A program made the position numbers and the translations under genes. From the NCBI GenBank assembly GCA_016787605.1, contig JAEUUE010000077.1:1-64000 (forward strand): a DNA stretch of 64,000 bases, in the 5' to 3' direction. Shown piece by piece: positions 17,730-28,016 of the stretch. The notes under the pieces are model-generated. The model was not told where the DNA came from. It ran no database searches and saw nothing but the letters and a program-made list of their open reading frames with translations. Origin of the DNA: Cyclobacteriaceae bacterium (GTDB taxonomy: Bacteria > Bacteroidota > Bacteroidia > Cytophagales > Cyclobacteriaceae). The stretch's first letter is position 1, and each line of letters begins with the position of its first letter.

Positions 17730-18275
17730 CTACTTCAACAGCAGCGTCGTTTCTCTGCCCCGCTGCCTGAACCCAATCTTTCGCATGGACTCCCGCGGCG
17801 GGTTGAACATCTCTTTCATGTATTGGAAGATTGCCTGGATTTGCTCGTCGTGTTTGCCCAGCCTGTTCTCCAGCTGATCCAGCTTCCGCAAAATGTCCTT
17901 GTTGTTGAGAAGAAACTGACGCAGGCGGGTAAACACACGAACGATATGGATATTGACCTGTATGGCTCGTTCACTCCGAAGCACACTCGACAACATGGCG
18001 ATTCCTTGCTCGGTAAATGCATATGGCAACTTGCGGGTTCCACCCCAACTTGATGTTCCAATTTGGAACATCAAGTTTTTGGTCTCCGAGGACTTTAACC
18101 GGAACATAAAGTCGGGCGGGAACCTGCGGTAGTTCCGCTTCACCGCCTTGTTCAAGTCACGGGTTTGCACGTTGTACAATTGCGCCAGGTCGCGGTCGAG
18201 CATTACCTTTTGACCCCGGATAAAGTGAATCCGCACCACCAGCGCTTCATCAGTCAGTTTTGGGATTCTTGCCAT
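17730..18275 (-). CDS. ORF6N domain protein
   Basis: 181 residues. The ORF6N DNA-binding-type domain covers residues about 12-100: IRGQKVMLDRDLAQLYNVQT, RRFPPDFMFRL and LPYAFTEQGIAMLSSVL are all typical. ORF6N was first seen in phage and viral antirepressor-like proteins and is very common in Bacteroidota chromosomes, where its role is mostly unknown. The C-terminal half is a helical region with LDQLENRLGKHDEQIQAIFQ. There are no other mobile genes beside it. A TAGTTTTG box ends only 4 nt before the start codon. Confidence 0.85.
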   Translation of the reverse strand: MARIPKLTDEALVVRIHFIRGQKVMLDRDLAQLYNVQTRDLNKAVKRNYRRFPPDFMFRLKSSETKNLMFQIGTSSWGGTRKLPYAFTEQGIAMLSSVLRSERAIQVNIHIVRVFTRLRQFLLNNKDILRKLDQLENRLGKHDEQIQAIFQYMKEMFNPPRESMRKIGFRQRGRETTLLLK

Positions 18276-18279
18276 GACC

Positions 18280-18287
18280 CAAAACTA
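18280..18287 (-). promoter_or_regulatory. Possible -7 box (TAGTTTTG) of the ORF6N gene
   Basis: TAGTTTTG on the minus strand matches TAnnTTTG but ends 4 nt before the ATG at 18275. If used, transcription would start at about the first codon, giving a leaderless mRNA. Chance occurrence is possible. Confidence 0.35.
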
Positions 18288-18355
18288 GCGGGGTGATTGA
18301 CGCGAGGTAAACCTGGTTTTCCTGACAATTTTCGTTGGCAAAACCTCTTCCCGGC

Positions 18356-19129
18356 TCAGGAATCGAGCTTGAGGCCTACGGGGCAATGATCCGATCCGTG
18401 GTAGTCGTTATAGATGAACGCCTCCTTGACGGCCGGCATCATCCGGTTGTCCACCAGGAAATGATCGATCCGCCAGCCGACATTCTTGTCGCGGCCAAAC
18501 GTGTAGTAATTCCAATAGGTGTACTTGACCTCGCCGGGGTGAAAGTGACGGAAGGTGTCCACCATCCCTCCGGCCAGCAAACGGGCAAAGCCATCAATCT
18601 CTTTCTGCGTATAGCCCGCCGATTTGTTGTAGTTCTCCTTGGGGTGCGCCAGGTCAATGGGCTGATGGGCGACGTTCAGGTCTCCGCACACAATAACCGG
18701 CTTGCGCTTCCGTAGCCAGGCGACATACGCGCCAAATTCCTGGTCCCAACGTTCGCGATAATCGAGGCGGGCAAGTCCCTCCCCGGCATTGGGGGTATAC
18801 ACCGTCACCAAGAAATGGGTATCAAACTCCGCGGCGATCACCCGGCCTTCCTGATCGAACTCCTCGTAACCAATATCATAGGTCACGTTGACCGGCTCGT
18901 CACGGGTGATCAACGCGGTCCCGGAATACCCCTTCCTGGCTTTGGAGGAGTTGACAAAGACATAATACCCCTTAAGAGCATTCAGCGTCTCCATCGTCTC
19001 CTCCTCCGATGCCTTGGTCTCCTGCAGGCACAATACCGCGGGATTCAGATCCCGGATGGTTTCCAGGAAGCCCTTCTTGATAATGGCCCTGATCCCATTG
19101 ACGTTCCAGGAAACTAACAACTTGCTCAT
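18356..19129 (-). CDS. xth: Exodeoxyribonuclease III family AP endonuclease
   Basis: Cuts DNA at abasic sites and removes 3' blocking groups. 257 residues. Starts LLVSWNVNGIRAIIKKGF; the metal-binding Glu is in LCLQETKA, the catalytic region reads VTVYTPNAG, GDLNVAHQPIDLAHP carries the conserved Asp-Asn, and the C-terminus has WRIDHFLVD and YNDYHGSDHCPVGL with the Asp-His pair. The gene starts 2 nt after the NagB-LmbE stop, so the two are probably one operon. Confidence 0.94.
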   Translation of the reverse strand: MSKLLVSWNVNGIRAIIKKGFLETIRDLNPAVLCLQETKASEEETMETLNALKGYYVFVNSSKARKGYSGTALITRDEPVNVTYDIGYEEFDQEGRVIAAEFDTHFLVTVYTPNAGEGLARLDYRERWDQEFGAYVAWLRKRKPVIVCGDLNVAHQPIDLAHPKENYNKSAGYTQKEIDGFARLLAGGMVDTFRHFHPGEVKYTYWNYYTFGRDKNVGWRIDHFLVDNRMMPAVKEAFIYNDYHGSDHCPVGLKLDS

Positions 19130-19131
19130 GC

Positions 19132-21030
19132 TCAGAAATGATAACGGACGAATGCTTCGATAGCCTCGTACTCCGCCAGCCCCAACTGGTTGTAGGCCGA
19201 GGCCGTGGCATGGTTCCGGTCTTCGGCGCGCACCCAGAATTCACGTGCATCATTGCCCGGGAATAGCGCACTGTCTTTCTGCGACTGGTGCTTGAAAACA
19301 GCCCTGCGCTTGCGCATCAATTCATCGGGACTGAGCGGCACGGCCATTTCAATCTGGTCGATATCCCACTCCTGCCATGCTCCGCGGTACAGCCAAACAT
19401 AACAGTCCTTCATCCACGGACGCTTTTTCAGTCGGTCAATGGCCTTGAAGATGGCCGCCAGGCAAACGCGATGCGTTCCGTGCGGATCTGATAGGTCGCC
19501 GGCCGCGTAGATCTGGTGCGGTTTCACTTTCTCCAACAGGTCTACAATGATTCGTATATCCGCCTCGCTGAGCGGCTTCTTCTTTACTTTACCCGTCTCA
19601 TAAAACGGCATGTCAAGAAAGTGCGCCTGCGAATCGGGAATGCCGGTATACCGGCAGCCTGCCTTGGCTTCACCCCTCCGGATCAACCCCTTGATGGTTA
19701 ATACTTCGGGACTGTCAACTTCCCCGGGCTTCTTATGCTTGATCGAGGAAACAATCTTCTTATAGAACTTCTCGCCGTCCGCCTTGCTGAGGCCGAACGC
19801 CGCATTGAAGTCGCGGACAAAGTCGGCAAAGCGTACCGCATCGTCATCAAAGACGGCAATATTGCCAGAGGTCTGGTAAGCCACATGAACTGTATGTCCC
19901 TGGTCCACTAGCCGGATGAAGGTTCCTCCCATGGAAATCACATCGTCGTCGGGATGAGGGCTGAAGATCACCACCCGCTTAGGAAAGGGCTTGGCGCGCT
20001 CAGGGCGATTGCTGTCATCCGCCTTCGGCTTACCCCCCGGCCACCCGGTAATCGTATGCTGCAGTTCATTAAAGACTTTGATGTTGGCCTTATAAGCTGA
20101 ACCGTATTCTGTAATGATATCAGCCATCCCATGCTCCATGTAGTCATGATTGGTGAGCTTGAGGATCGGTTTCTTCAGGGTCTGACAAAGCCATACCACC
20201 GCCTTCCGAATGAGCTGATCGTCCCACTGGCAATGGTCGAGAAGCCAGGGGGTCTTGACGCGGGTCAACTGGGAGGAGGCCGCATCGTCAAGCACCACGA
20301 GCGCATTGGGATGTTTCTGTAGATAGGTTGACGGCACCTGGTCGGTCACCGGACCTTCAACGGCACGCTGGACTATCTGCGCCTTGCCCTCGCCCCACGC
20401 CATCATGATGGCCCGCTTGGCCTTAAGGATGGTTCCCACGCCCATGGTGATCGCCTTCTGAGGCACGTTCTCTTCACCAAAGAAATCGCTGGCCGCATCG
20501 ATGCGTGTCACCTGGTCAAGGGTGATCATCCGTGTGCCGGTGCGGTCCGAAGAACCCGGTTCGTTGAAGCCGATGTGCCCCGTACGCCCGATACCCAGGA
20601 TCTGGATGTCGATTCCCCCGCAGGCTTCAATCTTCTTGTCATACGACTTGCAGAATGCCGCGACCTTGTCTCTTGGCAGGGTACCGTCGGGGATGTTGAT
20701 GTTCTTCTCGGGGATATCGATGTGATCAAACAAATGTTCGCGCATGAACCGGACGTAGCTTTGCAGGCTGTCAGGCTGCATGGGATAGTACTCGTCGAGG
20801 TTGAACGTAATGACATTGCGGAAACTCAGGCCCTTCTTGTGCAGGGCTACCAGTTCGGAATAAAGCCGGGTGGGCGTAGAGCCCGTGGCCAATCCCAGCA
20901 CCACCTGTTTCTTTTCCTTCTGAAGCCGCCGAATCAGCGCCGCGATTTCCTGGGCTACAAAAACAGAAGCCTCCTCCGACGTCTCAAAGATTCTGGTTGG
21001 AAGTTTCTCTACAGAAGCATCAAGTACCAT
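19132..21030 (-). CDS. nagB: Glucosamine-6-phosphate deaminase fused to a PIG-L/LmbE deacetylase domain
   Basis: 632 residues in two parts. Residues about 1-270 are NagB-like: GLATGSTPTRLYSEL (substrate loop), TFNLDEYYPM with the catalytic Asp, and LGIGRTGHIGFNEPGS. These enzymes turn glucosamine-6-phosphate into fructose-6-phosphate and ammonia. Residues about 345-610 are a PIG-L/LmbE domain with the zinc motif SPHPDDDVIS (about 356-365) and DPHGTHR as the second zinc site. The fusion is known in Bacteroidota; a combined deacetylation-deamination of amino sugars is a reasonable inference but unproven. One continuous frame, no frameshift. Confidence 0.92.
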   Translation of the reverse strand: MVLDASVEKLPTRIFETSEEASVFVAQEIAALIRRLQKEKKQVVLGLATGSTPTRLYSELVALHKKGLSFRNVITFNLDEYYPMQPDSLQSYVRFMREHLFDHIDIPEKNINIPDGTLPRDKVAAFCKSYDKKIEACGGIDIQILGIGRTGHIGFNEPGSSDRTGTRMITLDQVTRIDAASDFFGEENVPQKAITMGVGTILKAKRAIMMAWGEGKAQIVQRAVEGPVTDQVPSTYLQKHPNALVVLDDAASSQLTRVKTPWLLDHCQWDDQLIRKAVVWLCQTLKKPILKLTNHDYMEHGMADIITEYGSAYKANIKVFNELQHTITGWPGGKPKADDSNRPERAKPFPKRVVIFSPHPDDDVISMGGTFIRLVDQGHTVHVAYQTSGNIAVFDDDAVRFADFVRDFNAAFGLSKADGEKFYKKIVSSIKHKKPGEVDSPEVLTIKGLIRRGEAKAGCRYTGIPDSQAHFLDMPFYETGKVKKKPLSEADIRIIVDLLEKVKPHQIYAAGDLSDPHGTHRVCLAAIFKAIDRLKKRPWMKDCYVWLYRGAWQEWDIDQIEMAVPLSPDELMRKRRAVFKHQSQKDSALFPGNDAREFWVRAEDRNHATASAYNQLGLAEYEAIEAFVRYHF

Positions 21031-21103
21031 AATTGAATTTTGGGTATCGTAAAATTAGATTTTCCGGCCATTGTTCTATACAAAATCAACATAACTTTAA
21101 CCC

Positions 21104-22093
21104 ATGGACTTCCGAACCACACTGACCCTCCCCAAGTCATCCTGGTCGTTCGGCCTTACCGATCCCGTACTCACGCTGGGCTCGTGTTTCTCGGCGTCCA
21201 TGGGTGATCGGCTCACTACCCGGAAGTTCGATTGCTGTGCCAACCCGTTTGGCACTACCTACCATCCCCTCGCGATTCACCGGCTGCTGCGGATGGCGGC
21301 CAGCGGAGAGGCCCCTTCTCGGGATGGGTACGTGAAGCGACAAGACCTCTGGTATCATTACGATTTTCATTCATCGTTCAGCGCCCCTTCCCGTGATGAA
21401 CTGAGCCTTTTGCTTGGCGAACAAGTCAATACTGTTCGCCACTTCCTAAGCCGGGCCCGGGTCATGCTGCTGACGTACGGCACAGCCTGGAGCTATGCCC
21501 TGAAACAAAATCAACGGCCGGTGGCGAACTGCCACAAGGTGCCTTCGGGTGAATTCGTCAAATGGTTATCGGCGCCGGAGGAGATTGCAGCTGACTTCCG
21601 GCATACTTATAAGTCCCTGACCGTCCTGAATCCTGACTTGCGATTCGTACTTACCGTCAGCCCCGTCCGCCATGTGAAAGACACCCTTCCGCTCAACCAG
21701 GTGAGCAAGTCTGCCCTGCGGCTGGCGTGCCACCTGCTCCAGGAAGCCGAATCACGGGTAGATTACTTTCCCGCCTACGAATTGATGGTAGACGACCTTC
21801 GCGACTACCGGTTCTATGCCGATGACCTCATCCATCCTACACCATTCGCCGAAGAATATATCTGGCAGAAATTCAGCGAGACGTATTTCAACGAAATAGC
21901 ACAGCGATTCCTCAGGCAATGGGAGCCGCTACGACAGGCGCTGTCGCATCGACCCTTGCAGCCGCAAAGCGATGCCTACCGCGAATTCCTCAGCTCCACC
22001 TTGAAGCAACTTCAACAACTCCGCAGCATCGCCGATGTTGAGAAGGAGATCGCTTCCGTCGAAGAACAACTGCTGCTCGCCCAACCCCGATGA
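21104..22093 (+). CDS. GSCFA domain protein
   Basis: 329 residues. The name-giving motif appears as [11 protein letters not shown] (about 25-35), with Ser/Asn/His features that make the family a relative of SGNH hydrolases; [10 protein letters not shown] and [16 protein letters not shown] supply the later blocks, including Asp-x-x-His. The family is nearly confined to Bacteroidota and its substrate is unknown; acyl or acetyl ester hydrolysis is likely from the fold. No signal peptide. It overlaps the DUF255 gene by 4 nt and is divergent from nagB-LmbE. Confidence 0.88.
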   Translation: MDFRTTLTLPKSSWSFGLTDPVLTLGSCFSASMGDRLTTRKFDCCANPFGTTYHPLAIHRLLRMAASGEAPSRDGYVKRQDLWYHYDFHSSFSAPSRDELSLLLGEQVNTVRHFLSRARVMLLTYGTAWSYALKQNQRPVANCHKVPSGEFVKWLSAPEEIAADFRHTYKSLTVLNPDLRFVLTVSPVRHVKDTLPLNQVSKSALRLACHLLQEAESRVDYFPAYELMVDDLRDYRFYADDLIHPTPFAEEYIWQKFSETYFNEIAQRFLRQWEPLRQALSHRPLQPQSDAYREFLSSTLKQLQQLRSIADVEKEIASVEEQLLLAQPR

Positions 22094-24114
22094 CAGGATC
22101 CCATTACACCGGCCGGAAAGCCAACCGACTGATTCATTCCACCAGCCCCTACTTGCTGCAACATGCCTACAATCCCGTCGACTGGTACGAGTGGGGCGCT
22201 GAGGCACTGACCCGGGCGGAACGGGAAAACAAGCCCATCCTGGTGAGCATCGGCTATTCCTCCTGCCACTGGTGCCACGTCATGGAACGCGAAAGTTTTG
22301 AGAACGAGGATATCGCTGCGCTGATGAACGAACACCTGGTGTGCATCAAAGTTGACCGCGAAGAGCGCCCCGATATCGACCAGGTCTACATGGACGCCGT
22401 GCAGGCGATGGGTCTCAGCGGCGGCTGGCCCTTGAACGTCTTCCTTACCCCGGGTCAAAAGCCTTTTTTTGGAGGCACCTATTTTCCCCCGAAGCACTGG
22501 GTCCAACTGATTGTACAACTTTCCCGCGCCTTCAGAGAGCGGCGCAGTGAAATTGATCAAAACGCCGAAGCGCTAGCCGAGCACTTGCATTCCAGCGAAC
22601 TCTCCCGGTTTGCCCCGGAGCCAGGCCCCGTGGAGGAGAGCACCTTTCACCAGGCTTACTCCACCCTGCTCGATCGTTTTGATTCGCGCTATGGCGGACT
22701 GGACCGCGCACCCAAGTTTGTGATGCCTTCCATCTGGCAGTGGCTTCTTCGCTATCATTGGCTGACCCGCAATCCGAAAGCCCTCGAGATGGTGCTGCTA
22801 ACGCTGAAACAACTGGCCAGCGGAGGCATCTTTGACCAACTCGGAGGAGGTTTCGCACGATACTCCGTCGACCACAAATGGTTTGCACCTCACTTTGAGA
22901 AGATGCTGTATGACAATGCGCAACTGCTCAGCCTTTATTCACAGGCCCAAACCCTGAGTCCTCATCCCCGCTTCCAGGAGGTGATTGAAGAAACCTTCTC
23001 GTGGCTGCAGCGGGAAATGAGACATCCTGAGGGTGGCTATTTCTCCGCGCTTGACGCCGACACCGAGGGCGAAGAGGGTTTGTTTTATACCTGGACTGCG
23101 GAAGAGCTCAAAGAGGTTCTGGGAATTGACAGTGCCTTCTTCATGCAATATTTCCAGGCCACCGAGGCCGGGAATTGGGAGCATAATCGCAACATCCTCT
23201 ATCCACTCGAAGGCCCCATCACTTCCCTTACCCCAGAGCAGCAAGAGAAACTCAGTGCCTGCAAGCGCGCGCTGCTGCAGCGAAGGGAATCGCGTACGCG
23301 GCCAGGACTCGATGACAAGATTCTGACAGGCTGGAACGCCATGCTGATCACTGGCTTTTGCGATGCCTACAAAGCCTACGGGAAGGATGGTTACCTGGAC
23401 GAAGCGCTGGGGATCGCCCGATTTATCGACGACCACCTTTTGGACGGCATCCTGTGCTTTCGCTCGTTCAAGAACAAACGCAGCCTGACCACAGGCTTCC
23501 TGGAAGACTACGCCCACCTCATCCAGGCCTGGCTCAATCTTTATGAATGTACGTTCGACGAGCGGTGGGTTCGAAGAGCGGAATCCGCCTGCGAGCATGT
23601 GATCCGGGAATTCAGGGATGCCGAAGACGGGTACTTCTTCTTCACCCCCGCTTCCGGCGAACGGCTAATCAGTCGCAAGAAGGACCTGTTTGACAATGTC
23701 ATCCCCTCGCCCAATTCGGTGATGGCCAGAAACCTCTTCCGGCTGGGTGTGCTGCTTGACCGCGAAGAGTGGAAGCAGGATGCCATTGAAATGGTGTCAG
23801 GGATCAAGTCACTGCTGGGAAAAGAGCCGGCTTACCTTTCTCACTGGGCCGTCGTGGCCATGGAAGTGACACTCCCCTTCTTTGAAATCGTGGTGAGCGG
23901 CCCCCGTCTTGAAGTGTACCGCAAGCAGCTGGCAGCAACTCCCTTACCCAACGGAATACTTATGGGCGCTTTTCCCGGCTGCACACTTCCCCTGACCATT
24001 GATAAGGCCGGCAGCTCCGATACGCTGATCCACGTTTGCGTGAACAAAACCTGCCGGTTGCCGGTGAAGACGATCAACGAAGCCCTGCAATTGCTATCTT
24101 CGGCGTCGACGTGA
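22090..24114 (+). CDS. DUF255/YyaL family protein with thioredoxin-like N-terminus
   Basis: 674 residues, full length for the family. The N-terminal thioredoxin-like domain has [19 protein letters not shown] (about 13-31) and the CHWC motif in [18 protein letters not shown] (about 53-70). The rest is an (alpha/alpha)6-barrel region resembling glycosidases ([21 protein letters not shown]). The family includes YyaL and the mammalian sperm protein SPATA20; biochemical role unknown. Start ATG overlaps the GSCFA stop, and its stop overlaps the priA GTG start, so three genes are coupled. Confidence 0.9.
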   Translation: MTGSHYTGRKANRLIHSTSPYLLQHAYNPVDWYEWGAEALTRAERENKPILVSIGYSSCHWCHVMERESFENEDIAALMNEHLVCIKVDREERPDIDQVYMDAVQAMGLSGGWPLNVFLTPGQKPFFGGTYFPPKHWVQLIVQLSRAFRERRSEIDQNAEALAEHLHSSELSRFAPEPGPVEESTFHQAYSTLLDRFDSRYGGLDRAPKFVMPSIWQWLLRYHWLTRNPKALEMVLLTLKQLASGGIFDQLGGGFARYSVDHKWFAPHFEKMLYDNAQLLSLYSQAQTLSPHPRFQEVIEETFSWLQREMRHPEGGYFSALDADTEGEEGLFYTWTAEELKEVLGIDSAFFMQYFQATEAGNWEHNRNILYPLEGPITSLTPEQQEKLSACKRALLQRRESRTRPGLDDKILTGWNAMLITGFCDAYKAYGKDGYLDEALGIARFIDDHLLDGILCFRSFKNKRSLTTGFLEDYAHLIQAWLNLYECTFDERWVRRAESACEHVIREFRDAEDGYFFFTPASGERLISRKKDLFDNVIPSPNSVMARNLFRLGVLLDREEWKQDAIEMVSGIKSLLGKEPAYLSHWAVVAMEVTLPFFEIVVSGPRLEVYRKQLAATPLPNGILMGAFPGCTLPLTIDKAGSSDTLIHVCVNKTCRLPVKTINEALQLLSSAST

Positions 24115-26627
24115 ACCCGCCAACGACAACCCCGGAATCCTCCTATTCCCGCGACCAAACCCTGTTCGCCGAGCTGATCGTCCCGGTACCTGTACGGAAG
24201 TACTTTACCTACCGTGTTCCTGCTGCCTGGAACGACCGTATTCGCGTCGGACAGCGGGTGATCGTTCCCTTCGGAGCCCGAAAGATTCTTACCGGCGTGG
24301 TGACCCGGCTCCACAACACTCCTCCCACGGAGTACGAAGCGCGGTATCTCCTGGAACTTCTCGACGAAACGGAGAGCATTACCCCCCTCCAATTCAGGCT
24401 GTTCGAGTGGATGGCCGATTACTACATGTGCTCCCCGGGAGAAGTGCTCAACGCCGCGTTGCCGGCCGGATTGAAGCTCTCGAGCGAATCGATGGTGCAG
24501 TTGCACCCGGCTTTTAACCAGGAAGAATCACCCTTTGATTTTTCCGCCAAGGAGTTGATGCTGATCAACCACCTCAAGTCGGAACCCATGTCATACAGCG
24601 AGGTGGCCAAACTCCTCGACGCAAAGTCCATTTACAGCATTCTCAAATCGCTGACCTCGAAGGAAGCCATCATCCTGTTTGAAACGGTAAAAGAGAAGTA
24701 CCGGCCCAAGACCGAAAAACGGGTAAGGTTGCAGGAGAAATACACTGAGAAAAAGGAACTGGAACACCTCTTTGAACAACTCGCCGGAAAACCCAAACAG
24801 GAGGCCGTTCTTCTGAAATACCTTCAACAGGTACCGGTCTTCCAGGATGCGTCGGTCAACCGGCAGGGAATGTCGCGGGCCGACCTGCTGGATGCCGAGA
24901 TCTCTGAGTCCTCGCTGCAGACACTGGTCAAGAACAATATTCTGGAAATCTTTGACAAGGTAGTTCCCCGGTTTGGTACCCCTGCTGGGGCCACCGAACA
25001 CCCGGTGCTCCTGAGCGAGGCCCAGGAGAAAGCGCGAAACGAAATACTCAAGGGGCTGGAAGAGCACGGTACCAGTCTTCTTTTCGGTGTGACGGGCAGC
25101 GGAAAGACCGAGATCTATGTCGACCTGATCCGCCGCGCGCTGGACGGCGGCTCGCAAGTACTTTACCTTCTTCCGGAAATCGCCCTCACCACGCAGATTG
25201 TCACACGGCTCCAGCGCATCATCGGTTCCGCGCTGGGCGTATATCATTCCAAGTTCTCCGACAATGAGCGCGTGGAGGTATGGAACGGCGTACTGAGTGG
25301 CCGTTTCCGGTTCGTCATCGGCGTGCGATCGGCCGTATTTCTTCCCTTCGACAACCTCGGGTTGATCATCGTCGACGAAGAACATGATCCTTCGTACAAG
25401 CAGCAGGATCCCGCGCCGAGGTATCATGCCCGTGATGTGGCCCGGATGATGGCTCATTTTCACCACGCCAAAGTTCTGCTCGGCACCGCGACTCCCAGCT
25501 GCGAAACGTACTTCCAGGCCAGGGCCGGGAAGATTGGATTTGTACAACTCCACGAGCGCTTTGGCGATGCCCAGCTCCCCGCTATTGCATTTGCCAACAT
25601 CGCCCGGGAGCGAAAATCCAAGACGCTTAAAGGCGAATTTACCTCCGCCTTGCTGCGCGAGATTAAATCGACTCTGGAGCAGAAGGGCCAGGTGATCCTC
25701 TTCCAGAACCGGCGCGGCCATTCCCCGCTGGTGGAATGCGAAGATTGCGGGTGGATTCCCAAATGCATCAACTGTGCCGTCAGCCTCACCTATCACCAGT
25801 TTCGTCATGCGCTCATTTGCCATTACTGCGGTTACCGGGAAGAACTTCCCAAGCAATGCCCCTCCTGCGGCAGCAAGCGGATTCTGACGCTGGGCTACGG
25901 CACTCAAAAGCTGGAAGAGGAACTGACCCTTCACTTTCCTGATGCGCGCATACAACGCATGGACCTCGACACCACCCGAACCCGCTCAGGCTACGAGTCC
26001 ATACTGGACGAATTTGAACGAGGAGAAACGAACATCCTCGTAGGCACACAAATGGTCACCAAGGGACTGGACTTTGACAAGGTACGACTCGTGGGTGTTT
26101 TCGATGCCGACCGGATGATGCACTTCCCGGACTTTCGATCCTATGAGCGGGCCTTTCAACTGATCGTGCAGGTCAGCGGGCGGGCCGGGCGTCGCGAGAC
26201 AGCCGGCAAGGTGCTCATCCAGACGTCCAACCCGGAGCAACCGCTTTTCAGCTATGTCACCCGTCATGCCGTGACGTCATTCCTCGACGAACAACTGGAA
26301 GACCGCGAGCATCACCATTACCCTCCCTTCGCCCGATTGATCGAGATTACCATCAAGCACATGGACAGGAACATCAGTGCCCGCGCGGCACAGCATCTCG
26401 CCATGAGCATCCGTGAAAAGGCGGGCGGCTTCCGGCTCCTCGGCCCTGGCGAGCCGATCATCTCGAAGATTCGCAACGAGTACCTCAACACCATCCTGCT
26501 GAAAATTCCCCGAGACCAGGGAAGACTTGGGGCTATCAAGCAGACGCTGCTTACCCTGAGCGACGCGATGCAGGAGGACAAGAATTACCGCGGCGTCAAG
26601 GTCGTGTTCGATGTCGATCCCGTGTAG
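24111..26627 (+). CDS. priA: Primosomal protein N' (replication restart helicase PriA)
   Basis: Reloads the replisome at stalled forks; superfamily 2 3'-5' helicase. 838 residues from a GTG that overlaps the upstream stop by 4 nt (GTGA), matching the 4-nt overlaps seen elsewhere in this cluster; the frame stays open upstream to a TTG at 24036, inside the DUF255 gene. The N-terminal 3'-DNA-binding domain begins [19 protein letters not shown]. Helicase motifs: Walker [18 protein letters not shown]. All eight zinc-binding Cys are present ([31 protein letters not shown]). Confidence 0.96.
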   Translation: MNPPTTTPESSYSRDQTLFAELIVPVPVRKYFTYRVPAAWNDRIRVGQRVIVPFGARKILTGVVTRLHNTPPTEYEARYLLELLDETESITPLQFRLFEWMADYYMCSPGEVLNAALPAGLKLSSESMVQLHPAFNQEESPFDFSAKELMLINHLKSEPMSYSEVAKLLDAKSIYSILKSLTSKEAIILFETVKEKYRPKTEKRVRLQEKYTEKKELEHLFEQLAGKPKQEAVLLKYLQQVPVFQDASVNRQGMSRADLLDAEISESSLQTLVKNNILEIFDKVVPRFGTPAGATEHPVLLSEAQEKARNEILKGLEEHGTSLLFGVTGSGKTEIYVDLIRRALDGGSQVLYLLPEIALTTQIVTRLQRIIGSALGVYHSKFSDNERVEVWNGVLSGRFRFVIGVRSAVFLPFDNLGLIIVDEEHDPSYKQQDPAPRYHARDVARMMAHFHHAKVLLGTATPSCETYFQARAGKIGFVQLHERFGDAQLPAIAFANIARERKSKTLKGEFTSALLREIKSTLEQKGQVILFQNRRGHSPLVECEDCGWIPKCINCAVSLTYHQFRHALICHYCGYREELPKQCPSCGSKRILTLGYGTQKLEEELTLHFPDARIQRMDLDTTRTRSGYESILDEFERGETNILVGTQMVTKGLDFDKVRLVGVFDADRMMHFPDFRSYERAFQLIVQVSGRAGRRETAGKVLIQTSNPEQPLFSYVTRHAVTSFLDEQLEDREHHHYPPFARLIEITIKHMDRNISARAAQHLAMSIREKAGGFRLLGPGEPIISKIRNEYLNTILLKIPRDQGRLGAIKQTLLTLSDAMQEDKNYRGVKVVFDVDPV

Positions 26628-26633
26628 AGGGGA

Positions 26634-27413
26634 CTAGCTGCCCAGGATTTCCCAGTTGTTGAGCACCGGGATGGCGTGATGGGCGGTCAGGTCAAACTGG
26701 CTGGGTACAACGGAAATGTAGTTGTTGGCAATCGCCCACTCGTCATTGTCCTCTCCCTTGTCGAAATTGACAAAATTACCTGTCATCCAGAAGTACTTGC
26801 GGCCGTTGGGATCCCGACGCTCGTCGAAGTCTTCCACCCACTTGGCATTGGCTTGGCGGCAGATACGGATTCCCTTGATCGGCTCATGCCGCTTCGGAGG
26901 GAAATTGACATTGAGCGCGACGCCCCTGGGAATTTCTTTCTTAAGCACCTGCTCGGTGATCTTCTTCACGTAGTCGAGGGCGTGGGAGAAATCCGCATCT
27001 GCACTATAGTCGCAAAGCGAAAAGCCGATGGCCGGAGTCCCCTCGATGGCTGCTTCAATGGCCGCCGACATCGTCCCCGAATAAAGCACGCTGATGCTGG
27101 TGTTGCTCCCGTGGTTGATGCCGCTGACCACGATATCCGGCTGGCGTTGATCCTTGAGCACGTAGTGTCGGGCCATCTTCACACAGTCGGCAGGGGTGCC
27201 CGAACATTCATAGGCCAGGATGTCGTTGAAGATCCGGCTGTCCTTGATCCGGAGCGTATCGCCCACGGTGATCGCGTGTCCCATCCCCGACTGCGGGCGA
27301 TTGGGTGCGACAACGATCACTTCGCCGAGGTCCTTCATCACGGCAACCAGGTGCCCGATGCCCGGCGCGGTGATTCCGTCATCATTCGTTACTAAAATCA
27401 GAGGCTTTGCCAT
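26634..27413 (-). CDS. surE: 5'/3'-nucleotidase SurE
   Basis: Metal-dependent phosphatase acting on nucleoside monophosphates, implicated in stress survival. 259 residues. The N-terminal metal site ILVTNDDGI (residues 6-14) has the Asp-Asp pair; SGMGHAIT, SGTPADCVKMA and SGINHGSN carry the conserved Ser/Asn metal and substrate ligands, and YSGTMSAAIEAA follows. Convergent with priA with 6 nt between stops. The next gene upstream stops on the base before this ATG, so they are co-transcribed. Confidence 0.95.
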   Translation of the reverse strand: MAKPLILVTNDDGITAPGIGHLVAVMKDLGEVIVVAPNRPQSGMGHAITVGDTLRIKDSRIFNDILAYECSGTPADCVKMARHYVLKDQRQPDIVVSGINHGSNTSISVLYSGTMSAAIEAAIEGTPAIGFSLCDYSADADFSHALDYVKKITEQVLKKEIPRGVALNVNFPPKRHEPIKGIRICRQANAKWVEDFDERRDPNGRKYFWMTGNFVNFDKGEDNDEWAIANNYISVVPSQFDLTAHHAIPVLNNWEILGS

Positions 27414-28016
27414 CTATTTAAAAAGGGAGTTATAGTACGTAACAATTTGAACAAATTCGTTGCGATCAGCGAGATCAAGTTTGTTGGCCTTCATGTATTT
27501 GGCGACCTGATCGGCTTGGGGCCCCATCAGTCGGAGCAAGTCGTTACGCTTGCCTTCAAATATCTCGATATTGCCGTCTTCCTTCAGCAAGAAATACTGG
27601 TAGACCAACACCAGCCTCGTAGAGGTGCCGTACGTGTAGAAGGCGTTGGTGTAGCTGCGGTACTCGACACTCTCCCGGCAAAGGAGGGTCATCTTGCCTT
27701 CGGCGAGCAGCTCGAAGATGACCGGTGCTTTGTAGGCCCCGGAGGTCTGGTAGGGTATGCTGTAAAATTGGCGGTAGCGGCGGGATGTCTGATCGAAGAT
27801 CTCGAAATAGGTCATCTTCCGGGCCGTGAAAGACTCCAGCTTACCTCCCCTGGAAAACTGCACGAGGTCACTCTGGAGATCGTACTTGATACTTCCCGTG
27901 AGCGTATCCCCAGATTCCAGTACGAGCTTGCCGTCGTGCCAGAATTCAAAGGGGAACTGCTGGCCAAAGGCAGCCCCTGTGCCGAGAAACGCCAACCACA
28001 GGAAGATTACCTTCAT
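27414..28016 (-). CDS. Small secreted protein, unknown function
   Basis: 200 residues. Residues 1-18 are a signal peptide ([18 protein letters not shown], cleavage near GQQ). The mature part is about 180 residues, rich in Tyr and beta-prone, starting [27 protein letters not shown]; this resembles small Bacteroidota exported proteins of unknown role. It is packed without space between ribBA (4-nt overlap) and surE, so it is translated in the same operon as two cytosolic enzymes. No catalytic motif is seen. Confidence 0.8.
   Translation of the reverse strand: MKVIFLWLAFLGTGAAFGQQFPFEFWHDGKLVLESGDTLTGSIKYDLQSDLVQFSRGGKLESFTARKMTYFEIFDQTSRRYRQFYSIPYQTSGAYKAPVIFELLAEGKMTLLCRESVEYRSYTNAFYTYGTSTRLVLVYQYFLLKEDGNIEIFEGKRNDLLRLMGPQADQVAKYMKANKLDLADRNEFVQIVTYYNSLFK

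Noticed and set aside
17730..18275. ORF6N gene as part of a prophage
   Set aside because: No integrase, att repeat or phage gene lies beside it, and base composition matches the flanks; such genes are common as singletons in Bacteroidota.
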